Part shown: in pieces, positions 5,952 to 7,910 of the stretch
How positions within the stretch are numbered: position 1 is the stretch's first letter
Layout of the letters: every line of letters starts with the position of its first letter
From: Amphritea sp.
GTDB taxonomy: Bacteria > Pseudomonadota > Gammaproteobacteria > Pseudomonadales > Nitrincolaceae
Direction of reading: 5' to 3'
Length of the DNA: 7,910 bases
NCBI GenBank assembly: GCA_024679635.1
Contig: JAIBDA010000058.1
Coordinates: 1 to 7,910, forward strand
The notes under the pieces: generated by a model
What the model was told of the DNA's origin: nothing
Database searches by the model: none
The model's input: the letters and a program-made list of their open reading frames with translations, nothing else
Translations under genes and position numbers: made by a program

Positions 5952-6941
5952 ATGAAAGATGGACGCTTGATCGATACCCACGCTCTTAATTCTTTCGTCA
6001 CTATTGCTGAAGCAGCGTCTATGACCGAAGCAGCGAAGCGCCTCGGTGTCACCCAGCCTGCGGTATCCCAGATCCTGAAACAGCTGGAAGCACTGGTCGG
6101 TACTCAATTGGTAGTTCGCCGTACCAGCCCTGTACGGCTCACGATAGCCGGGCACGTCCTCAAAAAAAATGCTGATGCTATTCTCGGCGAATTGCGCAGG
6201 CTTACTGCAACTGTTCGCGAAGCAGCTGACAAGGGCCTGGTACAATGTCGTTTGGGGTTTATCACCTCATGTGCAGAGGTATTTGGCAGCAAGCTTATCG
6301 GTGCGCTTGGTCACCAGACGGATCGGCTTACCCTCCGTAGTGGACTGACCTCAGGAATGACTGAGGCATTTCTTAATCGGGAAATAGATGTCTTGGTTTC
6401 AGACGAGCCCCTGGCCGATGTGGAAGGACTTGAGCGCTTCGCTGTATTCCGCGATCCTATGCTACTTGCCGTTTCGAGTGATCACATGACTGACTCAAAC
6501 TTTTCACTACAAGACCTTGCTACCCGCTGGCCCATGATCAAGTATGGTCGTGATGCGAGCATTGGTCGATTCAGTGAAGTCGTACTGAGACGTATGCAAA
6601 TACAAGCTAACGTACGCTATGAAACCGATGATACTCATACCTTGATGAGCTTCGTGCGAGATGGGCATGGATGGGCCATTCTAACGGCGACCTGTCTGGC
6701 TCAGACGATACCTACCTCAGATGAAAGGCCTGATGTTCAGGTAGTGGAGTTGGGTAGCAGCCGCCACTCCAGAACCATTCATCTGATTGCCCGCAAAGGA
6801 GAGTTAGGGGGCATCCCTAGCAAGATAGCAGCATCTATTCAATCAATTCTCTCCAGCGACATTCTACCCAAATTGCAGGCACAGGCTCCTTGGATTACTG
6901 ACGAGTTATTTAACGTAGCGCCCGAAATCCCAGGAGCTTAG
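5952..6941 (+). CDS. LysR-type transcriptional regulator
   Basis: This 329-residue protein has the standard LysR plan. A winged helix-turn-helix occupies about residues 10-70; the helix-turn-helix itself is near 22-45, with the family-typical TEAAKRLGVTQPAVSQILKQLE. A linker helix and a periplasmic-binding-protein-like effector domain (about 95-305) follow. LysR proteins usually bind DNA as tetramers, repress their own gene and activate a divergent operon when they bind a small molecule linked to the pathway. The divergent gene here starts 189 bp away across a palindrome-rich region, so it is the likely regulator of the oxidation and TRAP cluster. The ATG has only a weak ribosome binding site (CAGGG). 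The protein is slightly longer than many family members because of a C-terminal tail. The effector is unknown. Confidence 0.93.
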   Translation: MKDGRLIDTHALNSFVTIAEAASMTEAAKRLGVTQPAVSQILKQLEALVGTQLVVRRTSPVRLTIAGHVLKKNADAILGELRRLTATVREAADKGLVQCRLGFITSCAEVFGSKLIGALGHQTDRLTLRSGLTSGMTEAFLNREIDVLVSDEPLADVEGLERFAVFRDPMLLAVSSDHMTDSNFSLQDLATRWPMIKYGRDASIGRFSEVVLRRMQIQANVRYETDDTHTLMSFVRDGHGWAILTATCLAQTIPTSDERPDVQVVELGSSRHSRTIHLIARKGELGGIPSKIAASIQSILSSDILPKLQAQAPWITDELFNVAPEIPGA

Positions 6942-7312
6942 TAAACAAATAACGTTCACTCCTTGTTATGTCTACAACGCGCTTTCAACTTGTAGATCTT
7001 AAATCTAGTTTGGCTCTGCCAATTACTTCTATGCTTCCGGGTCGTGCCATTGCTAATCACCGACCTCTATAAGACTGTTGAATATGATGACGATGTTAGA
7101 ACACCTGCGTAACCTTGTTGGGAGGAAATGGACTTCAGTGTGATTCGATTATAACCTGAGACTCTCGGCACATCAGTCAATGTGACAGACAAAACAAAAA
7201 CGTCCAGCATTGAATACATTTAATTTAACTAGCTTGCATCTTGTAGACACAACACCTCCTGCAACGCCACAAAGCAATCATGTGGCACTATCACAGAAAA
7301 TCTAGGAAGAAA
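6942..7312. other. Non-coding stretch between lysR and tRNA-Thr-like gene
   Basis: No convincing gene lies in these 371 bases. The longest start-to-stop stretch I noticed (from 7084, 19 codons) has no recognisable product. GCCACA (7266-7271) and TGTGGC (7281-7286) form a 6-bp hairpin that lies 3' of the minus-strand tRNA-like gene, without a useful T run. No clear terminator follows the LysR gene. Confidence 0.5.
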
Positions 7313-7388
7313 TGGTGCCGGCACCAAGAGTCGAACTCGGGACCTGCTGATAACAAGTCAGTTGCTCTTCCAACTGAGCTATAGCGGC
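7313..7388 (-). tRNA. tRNA-Thr(UGU)-like gene, possibly decayed
   Basis: The minus strand folds into a complete 76-base cloverleaf with an encoded CCA. It has acceptor GCCGCTA/TGCCGGC, D-arm GCTC/GAGC around AGTTGGAA, anticodon stem ACTGA/TCAGC, anticodon TGT, a five-base variable loop, and T-arm CCGAG/CTTGG around TTCGACT. The sequence closely resembles gammaproteobacterial tRNA-Thr(UGU). Three defects are visible: a C:C mismatch at acceptor pair 5-68, an A:C mismatch at 27-43, and U at position 37 where a purine is nearly always found. It may be a worn duplicate rather than the working gene. It lies beside the repeat at 7527-7744, paralleling the remnant at 131-199. Confidence 0.6.
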
Positions 7389-7443
7389 ACTGTCACCTTA
7401 CTACGACCACTCCACATTTTCTCATGAACACGAAGCGAACTTT

Positions 7444-7529
7444 GCGCCTGTAGCTCAGATGGATATGGTAGCAATTCTGTATGGAGTCAGAACGTTACAA
7501 TAATGTTTAAGTCATATTTATTTGGCGCG
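7444..7529 (+). pseudogene. Decayed tRNA-Arg-like sequence
   Basis: The 5' part GCGCCTGTAGCTCAGATGGATA matches the acceptor and D-arm of bacterial tRNA-Arg well. The 3' end TTGGCGC then GCC would pair with GCGCC of the 5' end, as in an acceptor stem. Between them, TTCTG and CAGAA could form an anticodon stem with an 8-base loop, and GTTTAAGTC resembles a T-loop. The D-stem, T-stem and overall length (86 bases) are wrong, so the sequence is not functional. The right repeat copy starts within its 3' end. In the left copy the body is missing and only GCGCCTG remains. Confidence 0.5.
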
Positions 7530-7744
7530 CCTGGAGGGGTTATTCGCTACGTTCACCCTGCGGGCCGTCGCGAGCTCCGTTGTCTCGCTTCGCCTGACTT
7601 GCAAGATAGGAAACCGGACATAGCAGACTCTAGGAAACAGCCTGAGTGACGATCTTTAGGCCTAATCTGAGTTAGGCATCACACCGAAATCCGGAGGAGA
7701 AACGATCACAGTGATTTATCTTGCTGCACTGTGACCTGAGAGTG
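7527..7744. repeat. TRNA-linked direct repeat, right copy
   Basis: This is the direct-orientation partner of 244-476, with about 92 percent identity by hand count outside the indels. It lacks the tandem GCTCG units of the left copy. It keeps the two TAGGAAAC boxes, the TTAGGCCTAA palindrome, the CCGGA/TCCGG pair and most of the terminal inverted repeat. It begins at the 3' end of the decayed tRNA-Arg-like sequence and ends 27 bases before the stop of the partial gene at the right edge. No mobility gene is visible nearby. Confidence 0.85.
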
Positions 7745-7771
7745 CCTAATATATTAAGCAGCTACCAATAA

Positions 7772-7909
7772 TTAATGTTTCAGCGTTTTATCTAGTATTG
7801 AGAAATCCCAATAATCTTTTTCTTGCTGAGATGCAGGGTCTTTCACTGTTCCAGCAAAACCATAGAAATCCATATCAGCTATAAATGCATTCTCTCGCCC
7901 AGCATCTGA
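7772..7909 (-). CDS. C-terminal end of an unidentified protein (partial)
   Basis: An open minus-strand frame enters from the right edge and ends at TAA (7772-7774), giving the last 45 residues of a protein. The visible part includes ENAFIADMDFYGFAG and ends DKTLKH. It is rich in acidic and aromatic residues, with no membrane segment or motif I recognise. The other two minus frames contain stops in this stretch, and the amino-acid composition looks natural, which supports a real gene. It reads towards the right copy of the repeat. Function cannot be assigned from so short a piece. Confidence 0.55.
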   Translation of the reverse strand, partial: SDAGRENAFIADMDFYGFAGTVKDPASQQEKDYWDFSILDKTLKH

Positions 7910-7910
7910 C

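Noticed and set aside
7084..7143. Small frame starting MMTMLEHL after lysR
   Set aside because: It is only 19 codons, with no good ribosome binding site and no recognisable similarity.
7266..7286. Hairpin GCCACA/TGTGGC as a terminator for the tRNA-like gene
   Set aside because: The stem is only six pairs and no T run follows on the transcribed strand.
244..7744. Repeats as ends of an IS element or transposon
   Set aside because: The repeats are direct and internal to no transposase gene; no recombinase is encoded in the window and no target-site duplication is visible.

Overview
The window looks like chromosomal DNA from a heterotrophic, probably marine, gammaproteobacterium. This rests on the TRAP transporter, the protein sequences, and a tRNA-Thr-like gene that resembles gammaproteobacterial tRNA-Thr(UGU). 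The genus cannot be named from the sequence alone.

Layout. Positions 1-637 are a non-coding flank with a decayed tRNA-like remnant (about 131-199) and a repeat of about 230 bp (244-476). Positions 638-5762 hold six genes, all read leftwards. In transcription order they are: a DAO-family FAD-dependent oxidoreductase (GTG start at 5762), TRAP solute-binding protein DctP, small permease DctQ, large permease DctM, an EutQ-like cupin, and a RidA-family imine deaminase. A LysR-type regulator (5952-6941) is divergent, separated by an AT-rich, palindrome-containing control region (5763-5951). Positions 6942-7744 are a second non-coding flank with a tRNA-Thr-like gene on the minus strand (7313-7388), a decayed tRNA-Arg-like sequence (7444-7529) and a second copy of the repeat (7527-7744). 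At the right edge the C-terminal end of an unidentified minus-strand gene enters (7772-7909).

How the genes fit together (inference). TRAP permeases take up small organic anions or zwitterions. A DAO-family flavoenzyme would oxidise an amine or amino acid to an imine, and RidA would hydrolyse the reactive imine or enamine. The cupin may have an accessory metabolic role, and the LysR protein probably senses the substrate or an intermediate. The cluster therefore reads as a substrate-inducible uptake and oxidation module for an amino acid, N-methylated amino acid or similar amine. The exact substrate cannot be read from the sequence.

Main oddities. (1) dctP carries an in-frame TGA 26 codons before its natural end; the frame continues as convincing DctP sequence to a TAA at 3362-3364. 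(2) The whole module lies between two direct copies of a composite tRNA-linked repeat. (3) The left copy looks collapsed between two GCGCCTG direct repeats that bracket the tRNA-Arg-like body in the right copy. (4) A perfect 10-bp hairpin separates dctP from dctQ. I found no integrase, transposase, CRISPR array or clear new defence or mobile system.
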